Shown here: piece by piece, positions 6,970-19,860 of the stretch | Layout: each line of letters begins with the position of its first letter | Numbering within the stretch: the stretch's first letter is position 1 | From: Bacteroides sp. OF04-15BH | GTDB lineage: Bacteria; Bacteroidota; Bacteroidia; Bacteroidales; Bacteroidaceae | DNA: 39,783 bases | Assembly: GCF_003477995.1 (NCBI RefSeq) | Contig: NZ_QUEM01000033.1 | Location: 491 to 40,273, forward strand | Reading direction: 5' to 3' | The notes under the pieces: generated by a model | Seen by the model: the letters and a program-made list of their open reading frames with translations, nothing else | What the model was told of the DNA's origin: nothing | Database searches by the model: none | Program-made: the position numbers and the translations under genes

Positions 6970-8061
6970 TTAAATACTCAACTTGCTGATATTCAATGAA
7001 TAAAAGAATTTACTGTGACTCGCAAGGTGGAAGGTAATATTTTTATTTATACCGCACAAATCCGCAATCTCTTTTAAGTAAGAATTAAGTTTTTGATTGC
7101 TCAGTACAGGCAGCAATTGGCCTTTGGGGAGCTGACCTTCATATTTCTGGAGTATCGCCTGCGGTATTTTCAGCAGCGGTACGTTTACCGGAGTATCTGT
7201 CTTATGACGGTGCGTCATAATCCACGGCTTCCCGTCAAACGAGATTCTGATGTCGCTTGCCTTCAGCTCCTTCAAATCAATATAGGACAATCCTGTGAAG
7301 CAAGAAAAAATAAATAAATCCCTTACCTGTTCCAGCCTTTTTGTAGGAAAGGACTTGTCCATTATCTTCTTAACCTCCTCATCTGTAAGATAGCCACGGT
7401 CAACAGGTTTGGTTTTTATTTTGTAGTTAGCAAAAGGATCTATAAAAATCCAACCATTATTTTTAGCTATAAGAATTATTTTGCGTAAGATCTGAATAAA
7501 CTTTGCTGTCGTATTTTCATTACAATTATATTTTGTTCTTAGAAAACACTCAAAGTCTGTAATAAAAGCATTATTAATTTCTTTAAGAGGTATATCTGAT
7601 ATTTTGTATTTAAGCCTCATAAATTCCTCCAGGCGATTATGACAGCGTTCGTATTTTTCTATCGTAGCCAGGCTCTTACTGATTCCAACCAGTTTTCTTT
7701 CATCCTCATTGTGTTTTTTCAAAATCTCTAATAGGGTTCTCTGTTTAGTCGTTAGACCGAGAAATGCGTTGCGAACTTTCTCTGCAGTAACAAATGTTTC
7801 CTGCATTTCAATATCTCTATAATGATTTTTTAAGGAGGTACGAATATCTTCTAGTGTTTCATTTAGTTGGCGTGATTTCAGACTATTTCCCTTAGCTCTA
7901 CATAAGTTTTTATCCCAAGCATCGGGTTTGACACTTAGTTTAGAACTGAACTGTGAGATTTCACCATTAAGTGACAGACGAATCATAATACAAACTGTTC
8001 CGTCCTTGTTTACCTGATTTTTTCTTAGATAGAACAAAATCTTAAATGTACTCTTACTCAT
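6970..8061 (-). pseudogene. Tyrosine recombinase, C-terminally truncated
   Basis: The protein follows the Bacteroidales phage-integrase layout: an N-terminal arm-binding domain (ILFYLRKNQVNKDG, KLSVKPDAWD), a SAM-like core-binding domain (about 100-210) and a catalytic domain with LFIFSCFTGLSYIDLKEL, the HRHKTDTPVNVPLL strand pair and LLPVLSNQKLNSYLKEIA. The catalytic box should read like FHLARHTFATT; here it is FHLASH, then unrelated residues and a stop 14 codons after the His. The box Arg is Ser, and the later His/Trp and the Tyr nucleophile are missing. Complete relatives are about 400-410 residues; this one is 363. It should not catalyse strand exchange. It lies between the tRNA operon and the repeat-led cassettes and is probably the former recombinase of this island. 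Confidence 0.85.
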
Positions 8062-8186
8062 ATCCTTTTTAATTTAGCTCCGTTACAGTGGGTGTAATGA
8101 CTTCCCTCTGCAAAGGAATAATTAATAATTGGGTTATAAGCAGACATTTGAACGTCAATAAGCGACAAATCAGGGACTTACATCGA

Positions 8187-8235
8187 AAATCGTTACTATT
8201 TTTACAGGCTGATTTTTAGTAACGATTTAGTAACG
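8187..8235. repeat. Inverted and direct repeats upstream of the recombinase
   Basis: AAATCGTTACTA (8187-8198) and TAGTAACGATTT (8217-8228) form a perfect 12-bp inverted repeat. TTTAGTAACG occurs twice in tandem (8215-8224 and 8226-8235, 11-base period). Such repeats before integrase genes are often arm-type or regulatory sites of the recombinase. Confidence 0.6.
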
Positions 8236-8287
8236 GAACTTTGTCAGAAGTAGGCATTTTAGTGTCTTTCGATTGTCCGTCGGATAA

Positions 8288-8326
8288 ATAAAAAAAGTCC
8301 CGTAAAACATTGATTTTACGGGACTT
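8288..8326 (-). terminator. Terminator of the tRNA operon
   Basis: A perfect 13-bp stem (8295-8307 with 8314-8326, loop CATTGA) is followed on the minus strand by a run of seven T. It lies 36 bases after the last tRNA gene. Confidence 0.9.
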
Positions 8327-8361
8327 GTCTATTTCTTTCCTCCTAATTTCTTAGGTCGTTG

Positions 8362-8448
8362 CGGAAGCTGGGGGATTCGAACCCCCGGTACGGTAACCCG
8401 CACGTCAGTTTAGCAAACTGGTGGTTTCAGCCACTCACCCAAACTTCC
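8362..8448 (-). tRNA. tRNA-Ser (GCT)
   Basis: 87 nt on the minus strand. Acceptor GGAAGTT pairs with AGCTTCC, the anticodon loop sits in CAGTTTGCTAAACTG (anticodon GCT), and there is a long variable arm as expected for Ser. TTCGAAT marks the T loop. CCA is not encoded. It is the fourth and last gene of the operon and the same as the first copy. Confidence 0.95.
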
Positions 8449-8473
8449 TTCCAATAATATTTTCTGATAAGAG

Positions 8474-8545
8474 TAGCGTCTACGGGAATCGAACCCGTGT
8501 TCCATGCGTGAGAGGCATGTGTCCTAGCCGCTAGACGAAGACGCC
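8474..8545 (-). tRNA. tRNA-Glu (CTC)
   Basis: 72 nt on the minus strand. Acceptor GGCGTCT pairs with AGACGCT. The anticodon arm CATGC-CTCTCAC-GCATG gives anticodon CTC. T loop TTCGATT. Third gene of the operon; identical to the copy at 8579-8650. Confidence 0.95.
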
Positions 8546-8578
8546 GTTTGGTTAGATAAGAGAAATCAATTGATTTTG

Positions 8579-8650
8579 TAGCGTCTACGGGAATCGAACC
8601 CGTGTTCCATGCGTGAGAGGCATGTGTCCTAGCCGCTAGACGAAGACGCC
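8579..8650 (-). tRNA. tRNA-Glu (CTC)
   Basis: Second gene of the operon, same sequence as 8474-8545. The spacer between the two Glu genes is 33 nt. Confidence 0.95.
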
Positions 8651-8658
8651 AATTTTTG

Positions 8659-8745
8659 CGGAAGCTGGGGGATTCGAACCCCCGGTACGGTAACCCGCAC
8701 GTCAGTTTAGCAAACTGGTGGTTTCAGCCACTCACCCAAACTTCC
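8659..8745 (-). tRNA. tRNA-Ser (GCT)
   Basis: First gene of the operon, same sequence as 8362-8448, separated from the next tRNA by only 8 nt. Confidence 0.95.
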
Positions 8746-8789
8746 TTCCTTTTTGCAATTTTGAACCGTTGTTTTTCTCAATTGCGATG

Positions 8790-8821
8790 CAAAGGTAGCG
8801 CCTTTTTTTGATATCTCCAAA
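8790..8821 (-). promoter_or_regulatory. Bacteroides-type promoter of the tRNA operon
   Basis: On the minus strand TTTG (8821-8818), a 20-base spacer and TACCTTTG (8797-8790) match the Bacteroides -33/-7 consensus (TTTG, 19-21, TAnnTTTG). The first tRNA starts 44 bases downstream of the -7 element. Confidence 0.75.
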
Positions 8822-8891
8822 TATTTCGCGCTTTTTTTCTGATATTTTTTTGTTTTTCTGTTGCCCGACCTATGCGAAGAGGGGCTTTTGT

Positions 8892-9995
8892 TTACTTCTT
8901 GTGACTTGTTTTCCAGTAGTTTATGTATGATTGGGCCACTTGAATATGATCGTGATATTTTTTTATGTATTCCCGGCTCATTTTTGAGAGTACTGGCAGA
9001 ATATCGGGATTTTCCATGATTTCGGACAACTTTCGCACCACATCCTCCTGATTGGGCTGTACGTTGATAATCGGGCGCAGGGTGTCTTCCTGCAACAGAT
9101 CGTAAGCCTCGGGTTCACCACCGCCCACTAGTACCAGTCCTTTGGCCATGGCCAGCAGGCCGTTCATGGCCGGTGTGTAACTGTAAAGCTGGTCCAGGAG
9201 CAGGTCACTGTCGTTCATCATTTCCTGATACTGGGCAAAGGGTACGGATTCAGCCTTTACGATTTCGCAGTTCGGGTAGCGTGCTGCCACTTCTTCCAGC
9301 GCACGCAGCATGATGTCGGTACCTTTGTAAGCATTGCGGGTCTTCTGGATGCCGATAAAGCAACGCACTTTCCCGTCGTTACGCGGGTGTATCGGGGTGA
9401 TCTCGCTTTGGTTGATCGGAAACGGGATAAAGGTTGTCTTGTCTCCGAAATAAGGATGGTAGCTCACCCAGTACTCGTAAAGACCGGCAATGATGCCGTC
9501 GCAGTCTTCGGCGATATACTGGTTCAGGCGGCCTTTGCTTCCTTCCAGCCATTCGTTTTTCCATTGCGTGATTTCGGCCGATTCGCGCAGGCTACTGCCG
9601 ATGTTAAAATCCGAATAGCGGAAACTCTTGCCGTCGCAGCCGGCCTGAACCCAATAACGGTCCATGCCGTATGCTCCCAGAAAGACACGCCCGTTGTGAC
9701 GGCGAAGATATTTGTAGACGGGGAGCATGCGCTCTGCCTTTATCTCCAGAAACATGGGATTGATGAGTTGCACCACATCATAGCCGCGCAGGCGGGGGAG
9801 CAGACGGATCAGGCGGAGCAGATAACGGATGCCGGACAGACGGTTATAAGAGGTGCGTTTCAAATCCAGAGTGCGCGGATAGTTTTTCCATCCGTCTCCA
9901 TCCGAAAGAACGGTCACTTCGTGGCCTAAAGCGCGCAGGCCTTGCGAGAGCGTCCAATGTACGTTGCTGTATTCTCCGATCAGTAATATCTTCAT
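8892..9995 (-). CDS. GT4-type glycosyltransferase
   Basis: 367 residues. The N-terminus is a GT-B Rossmann start (MKILLIGEYSNVHWTLSQGL, then GHEVTVLSDGDGW). The C-terminal half has the nucleotide-sugar-binding pattern of family GT4: FIGIQKTRNAYKGTDIML, a strand-helix block, and LLAMAKGLVLVGGGEPEAYDLL, where the E of GGGEPE matches the GT4 E-x7-E region. It should transfer a sugar from a nucleotide donor onto a surface glycan or lipid-linked precursor; donor and acceptor cannot be read from sequence. No signal peptide, so it acts at the cytoplasmic face. It is divergent from the flippase gene with 95 bases between the two starts, suggesting a small shared surface-glycan unit. Confidence 0.85.
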   Translation of the reverse strand: MKILLIGEYSNVHWTLSQGLRALGHEVTVLSDGDGWKNYPRTLDLKRTSYNRLSGIRYLLRLIRLLPRLRGYDVVQLINPMFLEIKAERMLPVYKYLRRHNGRVFLGAYGMDRYWVQAGCDGKSFRYSDFNIGSSLRESAEITQWKNEWLEGSKGRLNQYIAEDCDGIIAGLYEYWVSYHPYFGDKTTFIPFPINQSEITPIHPRNDGKVRCFIGIQKTRNAYKGTDIMLRALEEVAARYPNCEIVKAESVPFAQYQEMMNDSDLLLDQLYSYTPAMNGLLAMAKGLVLVGGGEPEAYDLLQEDTLRPIINVQPNQEDVVRKLSEIMENPDILPVLSKMSREYIKKYHDHIQVAQSYINYWKTSHKK

Positions 9996-10022
9996 AGATT
10001 GCTATATCTTAATCTTTTGGGG

Positions 10023-10061
10023 CAAAGTTACCGAATATTTGCACAAAAGAGTGTATATTTG
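10023..10061. promoter_or_regulatory. Divergent -7 elements between glycosyltransferase and flippase
   Basis: Minus strand: TAACTTTG (10030-10023), 28 bases before the glycosyltransferase start. Plus strand: TATATTTG (10054-10061), 29 bases before the flippase start. Both match TAnnTTTG; clear -33 TTTG boxes at standard spacing are not seen. Confidence 0.5.
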
Positions 10062-10090
10062 CTTGTTTTTAATTTATTTATTGCGGCTGC

Positions 10091-15714
<5,624 letters not shown>

Positions 15715-15760
15715 TCATGCGGAGACAAACGCCGAAAGTTTGATTCTATAAGAAAATAAG

Positions 15761-15795
15761 GAGATGCGTCCTCACTGGGGCGCATCTCTTTTTTT
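15761..15795 (+). terminator. Rho-independent terminator after the GH2 gene
   Basis: GAGATGCGTCC (15761-15771) pairs with GGGCGCATCTC (15778-15788): 11 bp with one G-U pair and a 6-nt loop, followed by a run of T to 15795. Confidence 0.95.
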
Positions 15796-15819
15796 GTCTC
15801 GCAAGGCCTCAAAAAAACA

Positions 15820-15873
15820 TGGTGATGAAATTTTCATTTCATTTCGATGATCGGATAAAATCATTTCGATGAT
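15820..15873. repeat. GATGA/TTTC-rich repeat cluster upstream of tetR
   Basis: CATTTCGATGAT occurs twice as direct repeats (15840-15851 and 15862-15873), 22 bases apart, about two helical turns. Just upstream is GGTGATGAAATTTTC (15821-15835). Related words occur in the intergenic region at 34321-34356. Possibly operator sites of an unidentified regulator. Confidence 0.4.
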
Positions 15874-15925
15874 TTCAGTTTGCGGTGCCCAATCAAAAAA
15901 TAGAATGTTAAATCCAGAAAAAAAG

Positions 15926-15956
15926 TTTGTTTTTTTATTTTATTCTTTTACATTTG
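15926..15956 (+). promoter_or_regulatory. Promoter of the TetR gene
   Basis: TTTG (15926-15929), a 19-base spacer and TACATTTG (15949-15956): an exact match to the Bacteroides vegetative promoter. The operator palindrome starts three bases after it. Confidence 0.85.
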
Positions 15957-15959
15957 GGA

Positions 15960-15977
15960 ATTAACAGAGCTGTTAAT
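15960..15977 (+). promoter_or_regulatory. Operator 1 of the TetR-family regulator (predicted)
   Basis: ATTAACAG-AG-CTGTTAAT is a perfect palindrome with 8-base arms. It covers the expected transcription start of tetR, 10 bases before the ATG, as expected for autorepression. A near-identical palindrome precedes the efflux genes at 16685. Confidence 0.75.
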
Positions 15978-15987
15978 ATATAAAGAC

Positions 15988-16641
15988 ATGAATACAAGGA
16001 AGATAAACAAGGCAAAAAAGAACACGGAAGAGGCTATTATGGCGGCTGCCGAGGAGTTGTTTCTCGAAAAAGGCTATCTGTTGGCCACAACCACCGAGAT
16101 AGCCCGCAGGGCAGGGGTGACGCACGCCATGCTTCATTATTATTTTAATACCAAGGAGCAGATTTTCTTCAAGGTATTGGACAAGAATCTGCATGAGCTG
16201 TTTTCATCGGTGCGCCAGTCCATGTCGGCCGAGAGACAGTCATTTTGGGAAAATCTGAGTGCCGGTATTTCCATGTTGCTTGCTTTTCTGGACGAGCATA
16301 CACAACTGGCCGGTCTGCTTTACGAAGTGGCAAAACATAGTCCTGACCTGTTGGAACGCTATCAGGAGAATGTCATCAATCTTATGTGTGCTCTGGGAGG
16401 GCATCATAAGGCATTGTTGCAGCATGAGATAGCCGAGGGGAAATGCAATCCGGTTACTTTCGAACAGCTCTTTCTGGATATTGTGACGCTGGTTTTCTCC
16501 ACCTATATGTTTCTGCCGGCCATTAATCAGATAGCCCATTTTGGAAAGGCGGAAATGGATGCCCTGCTGAAGCGGAGACACGAGGAAATACTTACTTTGA
16601 TTTATCTCCGTCTTTATGGCAAGGACCCGGTAAAAGGTTAG
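15988..16641 (+). CDS. TetR-family repressor of the adjacent efflux operon
   Basis: 217 residues. The N-terminal HTH is complete: AIMAAAEELFLEKGYLLATT, then TEIARRAGVTHAMLHYYFNTKEQIF, the classic TetR pattern ending in YYF-x-K. The C-terminal part is an all-helical ligand-binding domain. E. coli CecR (YbiH), a TetR protein, controls the ybhGFSR export genes; the same gene set follows here, so repression of the downstream exporter is the natural reading. Two matching palindromes, before its own start and before the TolC gene, support this. The efflux genes start 98 bases after its stop on the same strand. The ligand is unknown. Confidence 0.9.
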   Translation: MNTRKINKAKKNTEEAIMAAAEELFLEKGYLLATTTEIARRAGVTHAMLHYYFNTKEQIFFKVLDKNLHELFSSVRQSMSAERQSFWENLSAGISMLLAFLDEHTQLAGLLYEVAKHSPDLLERYQENVINLMCALGGHHKALLQHEIAEGKCNPVTFEQLFLDIVTLVFSTYMFLPAINQIAHFGKAEMDALLKRRHEEILTLIYLRLYGKDPVKG

Positions 16642-16684
16642 TTTGATGATTGGCGTAAGAAAATGATGATCCGTGTATCCGATA

Positions 16685-16702
16685 ATTAACAAGGTTGTTA
16701 AT
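16685..16702 (+). promoter_or_regulatory. Operator 2 of the TetR-family regulator (predicted)
   Basis: ATTAACAA-GG-TTGTTAAT is a perfect palindrome sharing ATTAACA/TGTTAAT arms and the 2-base spacer with operator 1. It lies 37 bases before the TolC-like start. I do not see a clean TAnnTTTG next to it. Confidence 0.75.
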
Positions 16703-16727
16703 AAGAAATGTTTAAGATAAACTCAGA

Positions 16728-16734
16728 AAGGAGG
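16728..16734 (+). promoter_or_regulatory. Strong Shine-Dalgarno site of the TolC-like gene
   Basis: AAGGAGG five bases before ATG 16740. Most Bacteroidota genes, including others in this window, lack such a full anti-16S match. A second strong one (AGGAGGA) precedes the permease at 21758. Confidence 0.6.
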
Positions 16735-16739
16735 AGAAT

Positions 16740-17993
16740 ATGAAAAGGCTTTTCTTTTTGATGGTATGGATTTCGGCGGTTTGCGGCGGTGTGTACGGAC
16801 AGGTGACGCTGGACGAATGTCTGGAGGCCGCGCGCAACCATTATCCTCTGATTCAGGAACGTGGCCTGATCCGTGAAGTGGAGCAATATGACCTGAAGCG
16901 CATCGGCAAGGGGTGGTTGCCCCAGCTGAACGTATCGGCCAAGGCGCAGTATCAGTCCGAGGTGGTGGAGATGCCTTTCGAGATTCCCGGGTTTGAATTT
17001 GATTTGCCGCACGACCAGTATTCCGTGGTGGGTGAGCTGAACCAGACCGTGTGGGACGGAGGAAGCAGTGCCAGTCAGAAGAGCAAGGTGCGTGCCGAGG
17101 CCGAAGTGCAGAGCCGGCAGCTGGATGTATCTCTGTATGCCATCCGTCAGCAGGTGCAGAACCTGTTTCTGGGGATTCTGCTGATGGACAAACAGATTGC
17201 CCAGAACGAGATTGTAATCAAGAGCCTGAACCGCAGTCTGGAAGAGGCCCGTGTGGGACTGGAACAGGGAGTGTCTTATCAGTCGGATGTGGATCAGGTC
17301 AAGGTGCGCATTCTGGATTATCAGCAAAAGAAAGATGCCCTGTGTGCCGACCGGAAGACCTATGTGGCGATGTTGGGCAAACTGACCGGAAAAGATCTGG
17401 ACGGAGCACGGTTCTCTGAGCCCGAGGTGGCGGTTGAGACAGACAGTATGCGGCTGGCTCGTCCGGAGATGAGGCTCTATCAGGCACAGCTTCGGCAGAC
17501 GGAGGTGCAGCGGAAGGAGTTGCAGACCTATCTTTATCCTAAACTGAATCTGTCCTTTCAGGGAGGATTGGGACGTCCGGGCCTGAATATGCTGAAGAAT
17601 GAGTTTGAGCCTTACTACACGGTAGGCCTGAAGCTGCAATGGAACATCGGAGCCCTGTATTCCCGAAAAGAGGACTTGCGCAAGGTGAAGGCGCAGGAAC
17701 GCCGGGTAAAGATCGAGCAGGAAACTTTCGTGTTCAATACTATGCTCGAAGCAACGGAGCAGATGAATGCGGTGGACAAGGCGGAACGCATCTGGAAGCA
17801 GGACCGCGAGATTATTCGTTTGCGCGAGTCGTTGCGTCAGGCCGGTGAGGAGCAATACCGTCAGGGAGTGATTCGGATGACCGAACTGATGGACCGGATT
17901 GACGATGAGTTTGATGCCCGGGTGGCCGAGTCGATCCATCAGGTGCAGTTCATCATGGCGGTCTATGATTTGAGAAATACGTTGGGACAGTAG
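16740..17993 (+). CDS. TolC-family outer-membrane efflux protein
   Basis: 417 residues with a signal peptide (MKRLFFLMVWISAVCGGVYG). VTLDECLEAARNHYPLIQ is the typical first helix of the outer-membrane efflux protein domain, repeated in the second half (LDGARFSEPEVAVE, then RPEMRLYQAQLRQTEVQRKEL). Long helices alternate with strands such as LNLSFQGG and VGLKLQWNIG. It should form the trimeric channel through the outer membrane for the adaptor and ABC pump encoded next. It is a little shorter than E. coli TolC. The stop is 25 bases before the adaptor start. Confidence 0.9.
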   Translation: MKRLFFLMVWISAVCGGVYGQVTLDECLEAARNHYPLIQERGLIREVEQYDLKRIGKGWLPQLNVSAKAQYQSEVVEMPFEIPGFEFDLPHDQYSVVGELNQTVWDGGSSASQKSKVRAEAEVQSRQLDVSLYAIRQQVQNLFLGILLMDKQIAQNEIVIKSLNRSLEEARVGLEQGVSYQSDVDQVKVRILDYQQKKDALCADRKTYVAMLGKLTGKDLDGARFSEPEVAVETDSMRLARPEMRLYQAQLRQTEVQRKELQTYLYPKLNLSFQGGLGRPGLNMLKNEFEPYYTVGLKLQWNIGALYSRKEDLRKVKAQERRVKIEQETFVFNTMLEATEQMNAVDKAERIWKQDREIIRLRESLRQAGEEQYRQGVIRMTELMDRIDDEFDARVAESIHQVQFIMAVYDLRNTLGQ

Positions 17994-18018
17994 AAGAAAC
18001 TTGAAAAAGAATCAGAAT

Positions 18019-18921
18019 ATGAAAAGCGGAACTTTATATCACGGTCTGTTGCTGTTGCTCCTGTTTTGCGGAGCCTGCACGGACAAATCGGGAGAGTTTG
18101 ATGCCTGCGGTCAGGTGGAAGCTACGGAAGTGATGGTTTCGGCCGAGAGCAACGGACGCATTGTCCGGCTGGATCTTACCGAGGGCGACCGGCTCCGGAA
18201 AGGAGCGGTGGTCGGTGTCATTGACTCTGTTCAGACATTTCTGCAAAAGCAGGAACTGCTGCGCAAGAAAGCCAACGCACGCACCAAGCAGGTGGACATT
18301 CGGCGGCAACTGGCTTCGCAATACGAACGGTTGAACAATCTGCGGGTGGACTATGAGCGCTATCGCATTCTGGAAGCCAAGGATGCCGGTACGCGTAAGC
18401 AGGTGGAGGATCTGGCTTCGCAGATAGCTGTGGCCGAACGCGAGATTGCCGCCCAGAAACAGACTTATGAGCGGAATAATGCGGGCATCAAGGAGGAAGT
18501 GGAGCTGTATGATGTGCAGATAGCCGAGAAGGAAGACCAGTTGGCCAAATGCCGTATCGTGGCTCCCATCGACGGGGTGGTGCTGACCAAATTCGCCGAA
18601 ACCGGTGAGATGGCCACGGCCGGAAAATCCCTGTTCAAGATGGCCGATATGAATCAGGTGTATGTGCGTGCCTATTTCACTACGCCGCAGCTGAGCCAAG
18701 TCAAACTGGGTGATTCGCTTCGGGTCACTATTGACGACGGCACGAAGAATCTGCGTTCCTATACCGGCAAACTGATCTGGATTGCTGATGAGATGGAGTT
18801 TACCCCCAAGAACATACAGACCAAAGATGAGAGGGCCGACCTGGTTTATGCCGTGAAGATAGCACTCCGCAACGACGGCTATCTGAAATTGGGAATGTAT
18901 GCGTTTGTTCATTTTAAATAA
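18019..18921 (+). CDS. HlyD-family periplasmic adaptor lipoprotein (YbhG-like)
   Basis: The start at ATG 18019 is preferred over an in-frame TTG at 18001 because it gives a lipoprotein signal (LLLLLLFCGAC). The product has 300 residues: a biotinyl-lipoyl strand set (GQVEATEVMVSAESNGRIV, EGDRLRKGAVVGVID), a long coiled-coil hairpin (about 80-180, with YERYRILEAKDAGTRKQVE), and the second lipoyl half (CRIVAPIDGVVLTKFAETGE), then a beta-barrel domain. This is the membrane-fusion adaptor that bridges the ABC permeases and the TolC-like channel. Anchoring by a lipid fits Bacteroidota efflux adaptors. It ends 9 bases before the first ATPase gene. Confidence 0.9.
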   Translation: MKSGTLYHGLLLLLLFCGACTDKSGEFDACGQVEATEVMVSAESNGRIVRLDLTEGDRLRKGAVVGVIDSVQTFLQKQELLRKKANARTKQVDIRRQLASQYERLNNLRVDYERYRILEAKDAGTRKQVEDLASQIAVAEREIAAQKQTYERNNAGIKEEVELYDVQIAEKEDQLAKCRIVAPIDGVVLTKFAETGEMATAGKSLFKMADMNQVYVRAYFTTPQLSQVKLGDSLRVTIDDGTKNLRSYTGKLIWIADEMEFTPKNIQTKDERADLVYAVKIALRNDGYLKLGMYAFVHFK

Positions 18922-18930
18922 TCATGCACT

Positions 18931-19860
18931 ATGGCTGTCATCAATGTAAAGCAGATCAGTAAGCGTTATGGCTCCTGCGTGGCGCTCGACGGCGTATCAT
19001 TGCAGGTGAATCCCGGAGAGATATACGGACTGATCGGTCCCGACGGAGCCGGAAAGACAACTCTGTTCCGGATTCTGGTCACGCTGCTTTTGCCGGACGA
19101 AGGGCAGGCAGAGGTAGATGGACTGGATACGGTGCGCGACTATCGCAAGATACGCAGCCGCATCGGCTATATGCCCGGACGCTTTTCACTCTATCAGGAC
19201 CTGTCGGTGGAGGAGAATCTTGACTTCTTTGCCACGATGTTCGGCACTTCCATTGCCGAAAACTATGAGAATATCAAGGAAATCTATGCCCAGATAGAAC
19301 CCTTCAAGGACCGTAAGGCGGGGGCGCTGTCGGGAGGTATGAAGCAGAAACTTGCGCTGTGTTGTGCGCTGGTGCACCGCCCTTCGGTGCTGTTTCTCGA
19401 CGAACCGACCACCGGTGTGGATGCTATCAGCCGCAAGGAGTTCTGGAACATGCTTTATCGCATTCGCCGTTCTGGTGTCACCATTCTGGTGTCCACTCCT
19501 TATATGGACGAGGCGGCTTTGTGCGACCGCATTTCCCTGATTCAGAAGGGCAGGATTATCGAAACGGGAACGCCCGACGAGATTGTGGGCCGCTATCCGC
19601 ATCAGCTGTTCGGCGTGTGTGGTGAGCCGGCCTATCCGTTGCTGAAGTTCCTGCGCACCTGTCCCGGAGTGCTTCGCTGCTTCTCTTTCGGTTCGGAGCA
19701 TCATGTGGCGGCGGAGCCCGGTGTGCTGACGGCCGGAGGCTTGCAGGCTGCGGTCGAAGAAGCCGGATTCCGGAAGGTTTCCGTGCGCGACATCCGTCCG
19801 AATATTGAAGATTGTTTTATGGAATTGGCAAAGGAGAATGATTATGGACAAGGAGAATGA
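18931..19860 (+). CDS. ABC transporter ATP-binding protein (first half of a YbhF-like pair)
   Basis: 309 residues. Walker A GPDGAGKTT (36-44), signature LSGGMKQKL (133-141), Walker B LFLDEPTTGVD with the catalytic Glu (E158), and a switch-region match after it. About 75 extra C-terminal residues follow the ATPase core (after GRYPHQLFGVCGEPAYPLL), as in drug-export ABC subunits. In E. coli YbhF two such cassettes are fused in one chain; here they are two genes. The stop overlaps the next gene by 17 bases, so the two are translationally coupled. It should energise export through the two ABC-2 permeases. Confidence 0.9.
   Translation: MAVINVKQISKRYGSCVALDGVSLQVNPGEIYGLIGPDGAGKTTLFRILVTLLLPDEGQAEVDGLDTVRDYRKIRSRIGYMPGRFSLYQDLSVEENLDFFATMFGTSIAENYENIKEIYAQIEPFKDRKAGALSGGMKQKLALCCALVHRPSVLFLDEPTTGVDAISRKEFWNMLYRIRRSGVTILVSTPYMDEAALCDRISLIQKGRIIETGTPDEIVGRYPHQLFGVCGEPAYPLLKFLRTCPGVLRCFSFGSEHHVAAEPGVLTAGGLQAAVEEAGFRKVSVRDIRPNIEDCFMELAKENDYGQGE

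Noticed and set aside
8474..8650. Tandem identical segments as a repeat array
   Set aside because: They are two tRNA-Glu genes; the identity is explained by gene duplication.
9387..9929. 180-codon plus-strand frame opposite the glycosyltransferase
   Set aside because: It is antisense to a clear GT4 gene and has no family features.
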